DNA of 45,161 nt from Candidatus Firestoneibacteriota bacterium (GCA_903861835.1 CAIOVX010000095.1:1-45161); one strand, 5' to 3'; shown: positions 25,215 to 33,451, numbered from the stretch's first letter. The notes: generated by a model from the letters alone, not told the origin. Translations and numbers: made by a program.

Positions 25215-26093
25215 TTACGCGTCTGCGTTTTCTATCTGGCTTTTTGAAGGCCCCTCGATAACGCAAAGGCCTTTTAATGCTTCTTCAAGTTGTTCCTTGT
25301 TCGGGACCACTCCGTGCCACTCGGGCTTGTTCTCCATAAAACAGACGCCCCTGCCTTTCTCGGTTTTGGCAACAATCATTGTCGGCTTGCCCTTGGTTTC
25401 CCTCGCTTCCTTGAAAGCCTTGAGGGTTTCTTCTATGGAATGGCCGTCTATCTCTATGACATGCCAGTTGAACGCTTTAAATTTTTCGGCAAGCGGGGCA
25501 ATTCCTTTCACATCTTCAACCTTGCCGTCTATCTGCAGATTGTTATAATCAACCCACGCGACCAGATTGTCCAATTTCCTGTGAGACGAAGTCATAATCG
25601 CTTCCCAGACAGAACCTTCCTGAAGTTCGCCGTCGCCCATAACGCAGAAAACCCTTGAATCGCTGCCGTCCATTTTAAGACCTATGGCAGTGCCGTTAGC
25701 GATTCCGAGCCCCTGACCGAGAGAACCGGCCGAGATTTCAATGCCCGGCGTCTTTAACATATGCGGATGCCCCTGCAAGCGGCTGTGAAGTTTTCTGAGA
25801 GTTAATAGTTCCGGCACAGGAAAATAACCGCTTTCAGCAAGCGCCGCATAGAGTACCGGGCACGCATGTCCCTTGGAAAGGAATACCCTGTCCCTGTCCG
25901 GCCATTTGGGATTCTTTGGGTCATGTCTGAGTTCCGCGAAATAGAGCGCCGCAAAAAAATCAGCGGCGGAGAGCGAGCCTCCCGGATGCCCGGAACCCGC
26001 GGCATTAAGCATCTCAAGAATGTCCTTCCTGATAGCCATCGCTTTTTCTTTTATATATTTGATATCCGGCTTACCGTTTTTCCCCTGGAACAT
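25215..26093 (-). CDS. Transketolase, N-terminal (TPP-binding) subunit
   Basis: 292 residues, the length of split transketolase N-halves (tktA, TIGR family of archaea and anaerobes). Visible: SGHPGGSLSAADFFAALYF, KGHACPVLYAAL, SAGSLGQGLGIANG, and the TPP motif GDGELQEGSVWEA to DYNNLQIDG. It transfers two-carbon ketol units in the pentose phosphate pathway and needs the C-terminal half, which normally follows directly; here hppA follows 24 nt downstream and no C-half is in the window. The next gene upstream is an unrelated sugar-phosphate isomerase. GGAGGG lies 4 nt before the ATG. Confidence 0.92.
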   Translation of the reverse strand: MFQGKNGKPDIKYIKEKAMAIRKDILEMLNAAGSGHPGGSLSAADFFAALYFAELRHDPKNPKWPDRDRVFLSKGHACPVLYAALAESGYFPVPELLTLRKLHSRLQGHPHMLKTPGIEISAGSLGQGLGIANGTAIGLKMDGSDSRVFCVMGDGELQEGSVWEAIMTSSHRKLDNLVAWVDYNNLQIDGKVEDVKGIAPLAEKFKAFNWHVIEIDGHSIEETLKAFKEARETKGKPTMIVAKTEKGRGVCFMENKPEWHGVVPNKEQLEEALKGLCVIEGPSKSQIENADA

Positions 26094-26127
26094 TTTCCCT
26101 CCGCTTTACAAGACTGCAAAACAGAAT

Positions 26128-26268
26128 GATTACTCTAATCAATGCAATCAAACTTTAGTTGATTACTCGGATTCACAAAACAAATTACGCAGATTAAATT
26201 AAAACCATCACAATCAATGTTTCATCCCTATCTAATCTATGTAATCTTACTTTCTAATCCGCGTAATC
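26128..26268. repeat. AT-rich GATTACNNN/TAATCNNNN repeat, largely 9-bp period
   Basis: TAATC or CAATC at 26136 and 26145; GATTACTCG (26161), GATTCACAA (26170), AATTACGCA (26183) and GATTAAATT (26192) in forward sense; then TAATC at 26233, 26242, 26255 and 26264 in reverse sense. The 178-bp gap between transketolase and isomerase genes contains no other feature I can identify. Confidence 0.5.
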
Positions 26269-26271
26269 ATA

Positions 26272-27192
26272 TTAAACTATTGACCAGGCCTTCGTCCAGG
26301 CTCTCTTCGCGTCGGCCAGAACCAATTCCGGATCTTCTTCCGGAAGCGGCTTAACCTCAAAACTGATAATGGGCGCTTTCGCGCTCGTTTTCTTGCTAAG
26401 GTAGCCGATTTTGAAAAGGTTCCTGACGAAATCAGCGAGATCTTCGACCGTGTTTTCCGCGCCGGGGAAGCTGAATCTGGGATGATTATCCCCGTAGGCG
26501 GGAGTGTTAGTGTCTTTCACATAGCAGTTGCCGACGTGTACGTGAGTAAGTACCTTCTTAACCGTGCTCAAGGCAAAAGCATTTTTTTCTTTAAGCAAAG
26601 GCAGGTGCGAAAGATCAACAGTAAGCCCGAACTCCGGGTAATCCTTTTTTACTTCAGCCGCTATCTCGGAAGAGAACTTTGAACCGCCGACAAAACACTT
26701 CTTGTCGACTGTTTCATCAAAGGTCTCGAGCGTTAGCGCTACCCCTTTCTCTTTTGCGTAAGCGCAAAGCTCGCGAAGCGAGGCAAGTAAAGCCGCCTTC
26801 GCGGCAACTTTCTTGTCTTCGGACGGCATCGGACCTGAAAGTATTGCAATCTTTTCAGCTTTAAAAAAGGCCGCGTCATCTATGGATTTCTTCACATCGT
26901 CAACCGCTCTTTTTCTTTCTTCCTCAACGGTCGCATTGATATTGAGCTTTCCGCCGAGAAGCGGCGGCTGGCCCGCGAGAACAACCCTGATACCTGAGGA
27001 ATCAAGAACCTTCTTCATCTGGTCCTTGAGCGCCGGATCTGCAACTCTGACTATCTCTATCGCGTTCCAGAAACTGTCCTTGCAAATAATGCGGACCGTG
27101 TCAACAACCGTGCCATAATTCTTTACATACGCCGGGAAAGCCATACCGTGAATGATTCCGACGCTTACGTGTCCATGCCAAAGTTCCTTCAT
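26272..27192 (-). CDS. Sugar phosphate isomerase/epimerase, xylose-isomerase-like TIM barrel
   Basis: 306 residues of the AP_endonuc_2 fold, which includes xylose isomerases, 3-keto-sugar epimerases and inosose dehydratases. Metal-site features seen: LTLETFDE (acidic ligand), TVDLSHLP (Asp-His), LTHVHVGNC (His) and ISFEVKPLPEEDPE (Glu). The family cannot be narrowed by eye. It is preceded by GGAGG before the ATG and lies between transketolase and phosphofructokinase, so a role in carbohydrate conversion is likely. A tandem heptamer repeat separates it from pfp. Confidence 0.8.
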   Translation of the reverse strand: MKELWHGHVSVGIIHGMAFPAYVKNYGTVVDTVRIICKDSFWNAIEIVRVADPALKDQMKKVLDSSGIRVVLAGQPPLLGGKLNINATVEEERKRAVDDVKKSIDDAAFFKAEKIAILSGPMPSEDKKVAAKAALLASLRELCAYAKEKGVALTLETFDETVDKKCFVGGSKFSSEIAAEVKKDYPEFGLTVDLSHLPLLKEKNAFALSTVKKVLTHVHVGNCYVKDTNTPAYGDNHPRFSFPGAENTVEDLADFVRNLFKIGYLSKKTSAKAPIISFEVKPLPEEDPELVLADAKRAWTKAWSIV

Positions 27193-27210
27193 AAAACCTC
27201 CTTGAAATTT

Positions 27211-27245
27211 AAATCACAAATCTCAAGCACCAAATCACAAATAAA
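27211..27245. repeat. 7-bp AAATCAC tandem repeat
   Basis: Five heptamers in register: AAATCAC, AAATCTC, AAGCACC, AAATCAC, AAATAAA, in the gap between pfp and the isomerase gene. Confidence 0.6.
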
Positions 27246-27260
27246 GACAAAACATCAAAA

Positions 27261-28475
27261 CTACTTCAACTTTTTGGGTATGAAGTTCTTATCCAGCCTC
27301 GCGTATTCCTGCAGCGGTCCGCCGATAAGAGGCAGGACATAATCAATGAACTTTTCGTTTACACCCATGCCGTCCGCCGCGATAAACTCCGCGGGAATCT
27401 TCCTTTCCTTGTTCGCAATATTTGAAAGTTCCGCTAAGCCGGTCACGCACTTGTAGGGCTTGTTAGACTCGCGAATAAGCGTCACCATAAGACCGCTCTT
27501 GCCGTTCACCGCGTGCTCAACCGCCTTTGCGCCGGACTGGTAGGCCTCTTCGACATCAATCTTAGACTGCATTACGCCCGAGACCCTTTGAATTGTTCCA
27601 GGTTTGTCGCATCTTGCCTTGATCTTCAATCCTTCGGCTATCATACTCACAAGGGACTCACCTACGCCGCCGAGCTGTTTATGCCCGAACTTGTCGGTAT
27701 CAATAGACCTCTTGGAAGAAGTCAGGTAGTCGCCTTTCTCATCTTTCAAACCTTCGCAGCAGGTGATAACCACATAACCAAGTTTCTTATATACTTTTTC
27801 AACCGCGGTCAGAAATTTATCCTGATTGAAGGGAACTTCAGGGAGGAGAATAATATGGGGAGCGTCGTCTTCTTTTTGTTTCGCGAGTACCGTTGAGGCA
27901 GTAATCCAGCCGGCATTTCTACCCATAGTTTCAATTACCTTAATGGTGTCGCTGGTATAAATTGCTTCAGTGTCCAGACCCGCGTCTCTTACTGACTGCG
28001 CGAGCCACCTTGAAACCGAACCGTAGCCCGGACAGTGGTCCGTCACAGCAAGGTCGTTGTCTACTGTCTTGGGCAGCCCCATGACCATCATCTCGTAATT
28101 TAGTTTCTTGGATATCTCGAACATCTTGTTCGCGGTATCCATTGAATCGTTTCCGCCTGCGATAAAGAAGTACCTGATATTGTGCGCTTCAAGCACTTTG
28201 AGAATCTTGCCGTAGTCCTCTTCTTTTAGTTTCTGCCTGCTGGAACCGAGCAGCGAAGAAGGTGTCTGCCTGAGAAGTTCAATGGTCCTCTTGCTCTCTT
28301 TGTTCAGGTCTATCATGTTTTCGTTAAGGACGCCAAGGATGCCGTTTATAGAACCGTACATCCCGGTTATCTGAGGGTGTTTCGCGGCTTCCTGGATGGC
28401 GCCGCAGATGCTGCTGTTGATTACTGCCGTCGGTCCTCCCGACTGAGCGAATACCGCGTTTCCTCTAAGCACCAT
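27261..28475 (-). CDS. pfp: 6-phosphofructokinase, PPi-dependent type
   Basis: 404 residues. Phosphorylates fructose 6-phosphate. The active-site motifs are GGND110S (GGDDS in most PPi-enzymes, GGDGS in ATP-enzymes) and P135-K136-T-V-DND (PGTIDND in ATP-enzymes). An Asp at the first site and a Lys at the second mark PPi as phosphate donor. The first site has Asn before Asp, a slight variation. Also visible: AQSGGPTAVINSS, and METMGRNAGW-type ETMGRNAGWITAS. Close to hppA and transketolase, giving a PPi-linked glycolysis set. GGAGAGGG before the ATG. Confidence 0.92.
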   Translation of the reverse strand: MVLRGNAVFAQSGGPTAVINSSICGAIQEAAKHPQITGMYGSINGILGVLNENMIDLNKESKRTIELLRQTPSSLLGSSRQKLKEEDYGKILKVLEAHNIRYFFIAGGNDSMDTANKMFEISKKLNYEMMVMGLPKTVDNDLAVTDHCPGYGSVSRWLAQSVRDAGLDTEAIYTSDTIKVIETMGRNAGWITASTVLAKQKEDDAPHIILLPEVPFNQDKFLTAVEKVYKKLGYVVITCCEGLKDEKGDYLTSSKRSIDTDKFGHKQLGGVGESLVSMIAEGLKIKARCDKPGTIQRVSGVMQSKIDVEEAYQSGAKAVEHAVNGKSGLMVTLIRESNKPYKCVTGLAELSNIANKERKIPAEFIAADGMGVNEKFIDYVLPLIGGPLQEYARLDKNFIPKKLK

Positions 28476-28515
28476 ATCCCTCTCCTTGAATTATTATGTA
28501 AGAAATCTTGAGTGC

Positions 28516-28542
28516 AAAAAAAAACAGGGGCTTTCGCCCCTG
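28516..28542 (-). terminator. Intrinsic terminator of the aldolase gene
   Basis: Minus-strand CAGGGGC GAAA GCCCCTG followed by nine T. Lies 4 nt after the aldolase stop codon, so pfp begins a separate unit or depends on read-through. Confidence 0.92.
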
Positions 28543-28546
28543 CCGT

Positions 28547-29578
28547 TTACTTAATGTATTTTGTCAAAGCGTCCAAATTCATATCCCTGTTCTTCATGAT
28601 AAAGTCAACTGCCTGTTCCTTTGAAAAACCGTTGTGTACAACTTTGTTTACGGCAAGCGCCGCGGCAAGAGGGTCATCATTGCCCGGGAAGAGAATATTT
28701 CTTCCGACCAGCGCGCCCCTGATAGTGGCTCCGGCTTTCATGCCGTCCGCGAACTCACCGATAGTTCCTGTCGGGTCGCCTTTCGCTTCGCCGCCGAGCA
28801 TAAGCATCGGGAGCGTGGTCGCTTTCGCGATCTTTTCATAGTTGTCCGCAGTGGGTATTTTCAGCCAGAGGTTCCTGGAAGAATCTCCCATCGCCGAAGC
28901 AACTCCAATAATCTTTATCATTTCTGCCAGTGATTTCTGGATCTTGTAGCCTTCGCTGGTTACATAGAGCGGTTCCAGAAAGCAGGGGATTTCGTATTTA
29001 TTAAGCTGGCTGATGATATCCGAACAATATAGGAGAGTTTTTGCGGAATCTTTGTTCGTGGGATCAAGCCTCAACATAATCTTCGCGCCGTCAAGCCTGA
29101 GCGCGCGCAGGGAATCAACCGAGAAACAGGTAAAGGTATCATCCATCTCAAACGCGGTTCCGGCAAGTCCGCCGCGGTTCATGGAACCGAGCATTACCTT
29201 ATCATCAAGGAAGGAAGCCCCTCCTTTCTGTTTTACAAGGTAGTTAACTATGAAAAGGTCTTCGATGATATCCGTAGTCGCCATTATGCCGTCAAACTCA
29301 GGGTTTGTAACTACTCTGAGCACCCTGCCGAGGTATTCCTGCCTGTTGCCCATTGCTATCGGATCATCGCCGTTCTTATTTACCATCCTGCCCGGGTGAT
29401 CCGCTGCAAGTACGGTCAATTTGCCGTCTTTTGTTATCTTCTTTCTTTTCTTGCGGGTAGAAGCTTCTTTGAGGATAACTTCCGGATTATTTACCCTGAC
29501 TTCGGTAATCTGGTTGAAGATGTTCTCCGGAAAAAACTTTTTCAAATCAAACTGATAATTCCCCAATTCATATGCCAT
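28547..29578 (-). CDS. Class I aldolase-like (beta/alpha)8 protein, Cgl0159/LacD-like
   Basis: 343 residues. LTVLAADHPGRMV is the phosphate-binding start of the barrel, LDGAKIMLRLDP and FLEPLYVT are strand ends, and LWLKIPT carries the Lys expected to form the Schiff base of class I aldolases. GGEAKGDP and GALVGRNILF form the C-terminal phosphate-binding region, as in FbaB/LacD/DeoC relatives. The overall order resembles the Cgl0159-type proteins seen in inositol catabolism loci of actinobacteria; I cannot exclude a fructose-bisphosphate or tagatose-type substrate. It has its own promoter, a GGGAGG ribosome-binding site, and a strong terminator. Confidence 0.75.
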   Translation of the reverse strand: MAYELGNYQFDLKKFFPENIFNQITEVRVNNPEVILKEASTRKKRKKITKDGKLTVLAADHPGRMVNKNGDDPIAMGNRQEYLGRVLRVVTNPEFDGIMATTDIIEDLFIVNYLVKQKGGASFLDDKVMLGSMNRGGLAGTAFEMDDTFTCFSVDSLRALRLDGAKIMLRLDPTNKDSAKTLLYCSDIISQLNKYEIPCFLEPLYVTSEGYKIQKSLAEMIKIIGVASAMGDSSRNLWLKIPTADNYEKIAKATTLPMLMLGGEAKGDPTGTIGEFADGMKAGATIRGALVGRNILFPGNDDPLAAALAVNKVVHNGFSKEQAVDFIMKNRDMNLDALTKYIK

Positions 29579-29643
29579 TTTAAAACCTCCCTTTCACGAT
29601 ATTTTATATTTAAAAGCCTGCCTGGGCAGACCAAACAAGTAGG

Positions 29644-29673
29644 ATTATACACTAATAAAACAGGCATAATCAA
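29644..29673 (-). promoter_or_regulatory. Sigma-70 promoter of the aldolase gene
   Basis: TTGATT (29673-29668), 18 bp, TATAAT (29649-29644). Predicted leader of about 60 nt ahead of the ATG at 29578. Confidence 0.75.
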
Positions 29674-29741
29674 CAGGATTTTAGCGGAAAAAGATAGGGT
29701 TTTTTAATGATATATTGAATAATTCGTCTCTGGGAAAACGT

Positions 29742-30248
29742 CTATTTACGCTTTTGAAGAACTATTGCCGCTGCCTTTGCTGAAATCTTCCTAACTACCA
29801 GAGCCGGAACGAACTGGCGGATATTCCCGCCCAGAAGGCCGATCTCTTTTGTCATGCTTGAACTGAGATAAGTGTATTTTTCGGAAGGCATCATATAGAC
29901 AAAATGCAAACTTTTGTAAAGTTTCCTGTTCATAAGCGCCATCTGGAACTCATATTCAAAGTCAGCAATGGCCCGAAGCCCCCTGACGATTGTGGTTCCC
30001 TTCTCGCGTCTTGCGAAATCAACCAGCAGACCGTCAAAACTCTTAATTGCTATTCTTTTGTCATTCCGGACAGCGTTTCTTATCATTGCCATTCTTTCCT
30101 CAACCGAAAAGAGAGGTTTTTTGTGGGGATTCACCACTATAGCAATGGTCAGCTTCTTAAATATCTCAAGACTCCTCTTGATGAGGTCAAGATGGCCGTT
30201 AGTGATGGGGTCAAAACTACCGGGATAGATTGCTTTTGTTTCTCTCAT
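29742..30248 (-). CDS. coaD: Phosphopantetheine adenylyltransferase
   Basis: 168 residues, standard length. Fourth step of coenzyme A synthesis: 4'-phosphopantetheine and ATP give dephospho-CoA. The nucleotidyltransferase motif YPGSFDPITNGHLDLIKRS is at residues 8-26, with VRGLRAIADFEYEFQMA and the second ATP-site motif YTYLSSSMTKEIG towards the C-terminus. Its ATG overlaps the rsmD stop by 4 nt (ATGA). The rsmD-coaD pair is conserved in many bacteria. Confidence 0.97.
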   Translation of the reverse strand: MRETKAIYPGSFDPITNGHLDLIKRSLEIFKKLTIAIVVNPHKKPLFSVEERMAMIRNAVRNDKRIAIKSFDGLLVDFARREKGTTIVRGLRAIADFEYEFQMALMNRKLYKSLHFVYMMPSEKYTYLSSSMTKEIGLLGGNIRQFVPALVVRKISAKAAAIVLQKRK

Positions 30249-30799
30249 TTTTTTGCCTTCCTTAGAAAAGTGAGGAATGTTCCCCCGTACTTCTTTTCCT
30301 TTTCCATGATAAAAGCCGTTCCTTCCGGGACTGCTTCCTTGCCGTCCCGCTTTATAGCTATTACCCCTTCTGATTTGAGAATATCATTAGTTTCAAGGCA
30401 TTTCAAGATTAAACTTATCTGCCCGGCAAGGTAAGGCGGATCAATGATAATAATATCAAATTTTTCCCCGTTGCGTTTCAGCTCTTCTACGGCGCGCTCT
30501 GCTTCTAAAGCCAGGCATTCTGCCTGAGCCGCGAAACCGAGCAGAACCGCGTTTTCCTTTATTACATTCACGCAGTCCGGTTCGTTATCCGAAAGAACCG
30601 CTTTGGCTGCTCCCCGGCTGAGCGCTTCCAAGGCAAGATTCCCGCTCCCGCCGTAAAGATCAAGCACCGAGGCGCCGGCAAGCTCGTGCTTCAATATTTC
30701 AAAGAGAGCCATCTTAACTTTTCCCGCAGACGGGACAATCGGGAGGCTCTTGGGTATCTTTATGTGTCTTCCGCCGGCTGTGCCGCCGATTATTCGCAT
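30245..30799 (-). CDS. rsmD: 16S rRNA (guanine966-N2)-methyltransferase
   Basis: 184 residues. SAM-binding VLDLYGGSGNLALEALSRGA near 45-64, and the methyltransferase motif IIIDPPYL (aspartate-proline-proline-tyrosine) that flips the guanine. The N-terminal MRIIGGTAGGRHIK is typical of the family; the following segment VPSAGKVKMALFEIL departs from the usual PTSDRVREALF-like form. Between recG (12 nt upstream) and coaD (overlap). Confidence 0.93.
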   Translation of the reverse strand: MRIIGGTAGGRHIKIPKSLPIVPSAGKVKMALFEILKHELAGASVLDLYGGSGNLALEALSRGAAKAVLSDNEPDCVNVIKENAVLLGFAAQAECLALEAERAVEELKRNGEKFDIIIIDPPYLAGQISLILKCLETNDILKSEGVIAIKRDGKEAVPEGTAFIMEKEKKYGGTFLTFLRKAKK

Positions 30800-30811
30800 T
30801 TTCCCCGCCTC

Positions 30812-32893
30812 TTAACTGACCGTAATCAGTTCCATGTCTTTGCTGAATCTTTTATCAAAGAAGGACCTTATTCTTTTATTCTCTTCCGCGGCAAGTTTTG
30901 GATCCGCCGCTATGATGCGGAACGCTTCCTGCCTGGCTGCTATCAAGACCTCTCTGTCTCGAGAAAGATCCATATATTTCAAATCAAGCTCTCCGTGCTG
31001 GCTGGCTCCGAACAGTTCTCCGGGACCGCGTATCTCAAGGTCAGCCTCTGCGACCTGGAAACCGTCGTTGGTTTTTTCCATTATCTTTAGCCGTTTAAAA
31101 GCATCGCTCGTCACATTCCAGCTGGTCAGCAGAAAACAAAACGATTTTTTCTCGCCTCTCCCGACCCTGCCTCTGAGCTGGTGCAGTTGCGCAAGGCCAA
31201 ACCGCTCGGTGTGCTCGATTACCATAACCGTGGCGTTGGAGACATCAATTCCGACTTCTATCACCGTAGTGGCGACCAGAATATCTGTTCTTTTTTCTTT
31301 GAAATCGCGCATAGCGGCTTCTTTCTCTTCACCCGACATACGTCCGTGAATAAGGCCGACATTACTCCCTTTGAATACTTCATTTTTCAGGTAGACATAG
31401 TCGGACTCCGCCGCTTTCAGCATCAGCTTCTCGGATTCCTCAACCAGCGGATAGACGATAAACGCCTGCTCGCCGGCCGCAACCTTGTTTCTTATGAACT
31501 CATAAACATCCTGGCGGCGTTTTTCCTGCGTCCACTTTGTATATATAGGAAGTCTTCCCTTCGGCAGTTCGTCTATTACGGAAAGTTCCGTGTCCCCGTA
31601 AAGCGTCAGCACCAGCGCTCTCGGGAAGGGCGTCGCGGTCATCATAAGGCAGTCCGGGAATACGCCTTTTGATTCCAGCGTGAGCCGCTGAAAGACTCCG
31701 AACTTATGGCGCTCGTCAATCACTATCATTCCGAGCTCCTTAAATTCCACGGCCTCCTGTATCAAAGCGTGAGTACCGACAACCAGCGCGGCCTCTCCGC
31801 TTTTCACCAGCGCAAGCGCTTCGCGCTTCTGCTTCGCGGTCAGAGAACCGGTTAAGAGCACGGCCTTCCTGCTTCCGCCGATAAGTTCAAAGTACTTGCT
31901 GTAGTTCTTGTAGTGCTGCTCGGCAAGTATTTCCGTCGGAGCCATTATAGCGGCCTGGTAGCCGCTGTCTATAACCTTAAGCATCGACATTAGAGCTACG
32001 ATAGTTTTTCCGGAGCCGACATCCCCCTGCAACAGACGGTTCATCGGCGCCTTCTTCATAAGATCTGCGTTAATCTCGGCTATAGACCTTTTTTGCGCCA
32101 CGGTCAGTTCGAAGGGCAGTTTCTTTTCCAGCTCGAGAGCCGAGGAGCTCTCCTCTTTGTAAACACGCGTCTTGATTTTCTTTGACAGAAAAAGCTTGCG
32201 CCTGGCGAGGAAGAGCTGCAGCATAAAGAGTTCGTTAAAAACCAGCCTTCTTCTCGCCTTTTCAAGATCTTCCGCATTCTCAGGAAAGTGGAAGTTGATT
32301 AGGGCTTCCCTGATCCGGTAAAGGTCGTGACGCAGGGTAATGTCCGGAGAAAGCATTTCTTCAATGAGAACAAGCTTCGTATCAATCAGCTGTTTGATAA
32401 TATCCCTAAAAAAGGCCTGGGTAAGTATTTTTGTTGATTTGTAGAACCCGAGTATCTCGCCCCGCTCAATCGCAGCGTGTTCTTCGGGGGAGAGGAACTC
32501 AAAGGTTCCTGCAGAACCGTTTATCTGAAGGCCCCAGCGGGTTGATTCAACGGCATCGTGAATTACCACCTGCCTGCCGGGCGCCAACGCCTCTCTCATA
32601 TAGGGACGGTTGAACCAGGTCCAGGTAAGGTAGGTTCCGCTGCTGTCCTCAATGGTCGCCTTAAGGATGTTTCGCCCGGGTCTCTTTAATTCTTCGAGAC
32701 CGGATATTATGCCTCTTATGAAAGTCTTTTCCCCGTTTTTTGCAAGGGCTATCGGCGTTATTCCTGCTTTATGCACATGCCATTTCGGATAGAAAGTCAG
32801 GAGTTGTTCGGGCGTGTTTACACCGATCCGCTTTAACGAGGATGCCCTTACGGGCCCGATTCCTTTTATATAGCGCAGGTCTTTGCTTTCCAT
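30812..32893 (-). CDS. recG: ATP-dependent DNA helicase RecG
   Basis: 693 residues from the chosen start. A branched-DNA translocase that processes stalled replication forks. Walker A (QGDVGSGKTIVALMS), the DERHKFGV motif II (DExH class), TATPFPR motif III and RGRVGRGEKKSFC motif VI are visible, after an N-terminal wedge (KGIGPVRASSLKRIG). I prefer the ATG at 32893 over a GTG at 32923, which lies at or next to the predicted transcription start; neither has a good ribosome-binding sequence. The 5' end overlaps the rpmB promoter on the other strand. Confidence 0.93.
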   Translation of the reverse strand: MESKDLRYIKGIGPVRASSLKRIGVNTPEQLLTFYPKWHVHKAGITPIALAKNGEKTFIRGIISGLEELKRPGRNILKATIEDSSGTYLTWTWFNRPYMREALAPGRQVVIHDAVESTRWGLQINGSAGTFEFLSPEEHAAIERGEILGFYKSTKILTQAFFRDIIKQLIDTKLVLIEEMLSPDITLRHDLYRIREALINFHFPENAEDLEKARRRLVFNELFMLQLFLARRKLFLSKKIKTRVYKEESSSALELEKKLPFELTVAQKRSIAEINADLMKKAPMNRLLQGDVGSGKTIVALMSMLKVIDSGYQAAIMAPTEILAEQHYKNYSKYFELIGGSRKAVLLTGSLTAKQKREALALVKSGEAALVVGTHALIQEAVEFKELGMIVIDERHKFGVFQRLTLESKGVFPDCLMMTATPFPRALVLTLYGDTELSVIDELPKGRLPIYTKWTQEKRRQDVYEFIRNKVAAGEQAFIVYPLVEESEKLMLKAAESDYVYLKNEVFKGSNVGLIHGRMSGEEKEAAMRDFKEKRTDILVATTVIEVGIDVSNATVMVIEHTERFGLAQLHQLRGRVGRGEKKSFCFLLTSWNVTSDAFKRLKIMEKTNDGFQVAEADLEIRGPGELFGASQHGELDLKYMDLSRDREVLIAARQEAFRIIAADPKLAAEENKRIRSFFDKRFSKDMELITVS

Positions 32894-32901
32894 ATTTTTT
32901 G

Positions 32902-32930
32902 TTGACAATCGAGGAAGGAACACCTATAAT
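32902..32930 (+). promoter_or_regulatory. Consensus sigma-70 promoter of rpmB
   Basis: TTGACA (32902-32907), 17 bp, TATAAT (32925-32930). Predicted start near 32937, leader of about 44 nt with GGAGGAAAT before the rpmB ATG. Confidence 0.87.
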
Positions 32931-32956
32931 CTACCACATTCTGTCAGCAAAATCAA
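32928..32956 (-). promoter_or_regulatory. Possible recG promoter overlapping the rpmB promoter
   Basis: On the minus strand TTGATT (32956-32951), 17 bp, TAGATT (32933-32928). The -10 boxes of the two opposing promoters share three base pairs, so only one polymerase could bind at a time. Confidence 0.45.
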
Positions 32957-32980
32957 AAGATTAGGTTTTTGGAGGAAATA

Positions 32981-33139
32981 ATGTCAAAGGCATGCGAAAT
33001 CTGCGGGAAAAAAGTAATATTCTTAAATACTGTTTCTCACGCTAAGAACGCGAGCAGGAGAAGCGCGCTTCCCAATCTCCGTTCGGTAAAAGGCAAGAAA
33101 GTTTGCGCGAAGTGTTTAAAAGCGGGAAAAGTAAAATAA
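32981..33139 (+). CDS. rpmB: Ribosomal protein bL28, zinc-binding form
   Basis: 52 residues (MSKACEICGKKVIF to GKVK). Two CxxC pairs (C5-C8 and C42-C45) form the four-cysteine zinc site of the C+ type of L28, and SHAKNASRRSALPNLRSV is the rRNA-binding segment. Short for the family (usually 60-78) but complete. It is one of only two plus-strand genes supported in this window. GGAGG precedes the ATG, a consensus promoter drives it, and a terminator follows a 9-bp repeat array in the 3' UTR. Confidence 0.96.
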   Translation: MSKACEICGKKVIFLNTVSHAKNASRRSALPNLRSVKGKKVCAKCLKAGKVK

Positions 33140-33151
33140 AGGCGGTTCATA

Positions 33152-33182
33152 ACGTTCTTAACGTTAAAACGTTTGTAACGAA
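33152..33182. repeat. Array B: 9-bp ACGTT repeat inside the rpmB 3' UTR
   Basis: ACGTT at 33152, 33161 and 33169, then ACGAA at 33178 (spacings 9, 8, 9). Lies between the rpmB stop codon and its terminator. Confidence 0.75.
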
Positions 33183-33187
33183 AAAAC

Positions 33188-33218
33188 AGGGCGCTCAATA
33201 GAGCGCCCTTTCTTTTTC
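33188..33218 (+). terminator. Intrinsic terminator of rpmB, usable in both directions
   Basis: AGGGCGCTC, loop AATA, GAGCGCCCT, then TTCTTTTTC on the plus strand; on the minus strand the same stem is followed by GTTTTTT, so it could also stop transcription from ridA. Confidence 0.9.
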
Positions 33219-33283
33219 CCTCTCTTTGACCAGCAACTCGTTTAAATCTTATTCAAAAGTCCAAGCATCTAAATAAAACAATT

Positions 33284-33370
33284 AGGTTCTTAACGTTCTT
33301 AACGTTACTATCGTTTTTAACGTTTATAACGAAAACATAAAACCTCTATGCGTTTTACGTTACAAACGTT
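33284..33370. repeat. Array C: 9-bp ACGTT repeats with spacer, downstream of ridA
   Basis: Units start at 33284 (AGGTT), 33293, 33302, 33311 (TCGTT), 33320 and 33329 (ACGAA), all exactly 9 bp apart, then a spacer of about 20 bp containing CCTCTATG, then ACGTT at 33357 and 33366. Positions 33333-33372 are a perfect 40-bp inverted copy of 34199-34238. Confidence 0.87.
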
Positions 33371-33378
33371 ATTCTGCT

Positions 33379-33443
33379 ATGCCAGACGGAGTCTGGCATT
33401 TAAATATCCTACCTTACAGAACATGACGCACGAAGTGCGGCAT
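33379..33443. other. Two 9-bp hairpins downstream of ridA
   Basis: ATGCCAGAC GGA GTCTGGCAT (33379-33399) is a perfect hairpin; ATGACGCAC GAA GTGCGGCAT (33423-33443) has one mismatch. Both share the ATG...CAT ends and a three-base purine loop, so they look like two members of one repeat class. No T-run on either strand. Confidence 0.6.
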
Positions 33444-33451
33444 ATAAACCA

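Noticed and set aside
29904-30434. Plus-strand open frame of 176 codons
   Set aside because: Antisense of coaD and rsmD; no independent evidence.
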